Shown here: piece by piece, positions 6,055-6,063 of the stretch
Position numbering within the stretch: the stretch's first letter is position 1
Layout: each line of letters starts with the position of its first letter
Source: Micrococcaceae bacterium UBA6021
GTDB lineage: Bacteria > Actinomycetota > Actinomycetes > Actinomycetales > Micrococcaceae
Assembly: GCA_002427975.1 (NCBI GenBank)
Contig: DIZT01000243.1
Span: forward strand, 6,368-12,430
Length of the DNA: 6,063 nt
Direction: 5' to 3'
Program-made: the position numbers and the translations under genes
The notes under the pieces: model-generated
Seen by the model: the letters and a program-made list of their open reading frames with translations, nothing else
What the model was told of the DNA's origin: nothing
The model's database searches: none

Positions 6055-6060
6055 ACCCTA
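6055..6060 (-). promoter_or_regulatory. Possible -10 element of the 101-residue gene
   Basis: TAGGGT on the minus strand fits TANNNT and lies 7 nt before the ATG at 6047. The -35 region is outside the window, so it cannot be checked. Confidence 0.4.
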
Positions 6061-6063
6061 CCG

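Overview
The window is GC-rich DNA (roughly two thirds G+C by eye) with a dense, mostly single-gene layout. Many of its starts lack a Shine-Dalgarno sequence and instead sit 6-7 nt behind a -10-like hexamer. Together with the protein types, this points to an actinobacterium. An Arthrobacter/Pseudarthrobacter-like genome is my best guess, from memory of similar proteins rather than any search. No rRNA, tRNA, CRISPR array, transposase or phage gene is visible.

Layout, left to right. (1) A DUF4188 protein (31-558, -) and a TetR-family regulator with a WHG-type C-terminal domain (638-1213, +) diverge from a short intergenic region holding three copies of a 12-nt half-site, a likely shared operator. 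(2) A 141-bp gap carries a compact three-unit repeat with 19-bp inverted arms (1259-1337). (3) An ArsR-type regulator (2687-2040, -) and an SRPBCC/AHSA1-like protein (2047-1355, -) form a two-gene operon with an 8-nt overlap. (4) A divergent RluA-family pseudouridine synthase (2856-3842, +) is separated from the ArsR gene by 168 bp containing a 58-bp inverted repeat and an operator-like dyad. (5) A macro-domain protein (4344-3814, -) overlaps the 3' end of the pseudouridine synthase gene by 29 bp. (6) An unrecognised six-helix membrane protein (4433-5080, +) and a DedA-family membrane protein (5123-5740, +) follow. (7) A 101-residue uncharacterised protein (6047-5742, -) converges on dedA with a 1-nt gap.

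The genes form two small self-contained regulatory modules (TetR/DUF4188 and ArsR/SRPBCC), each a regulator paired with a candidate target protein. Next to them are unrelated single genes for RNA modification, ADP-ribose metabolism and membrane lipid carrier transport. I do not see a convincing new multi-gene system. The most unusual material is non-coding: the triple half-site operator, the 1259-1337 repeat element, the 58-bp inverted repeat, and a recurring leaderless-promoter geometry at up to six of nine genes.
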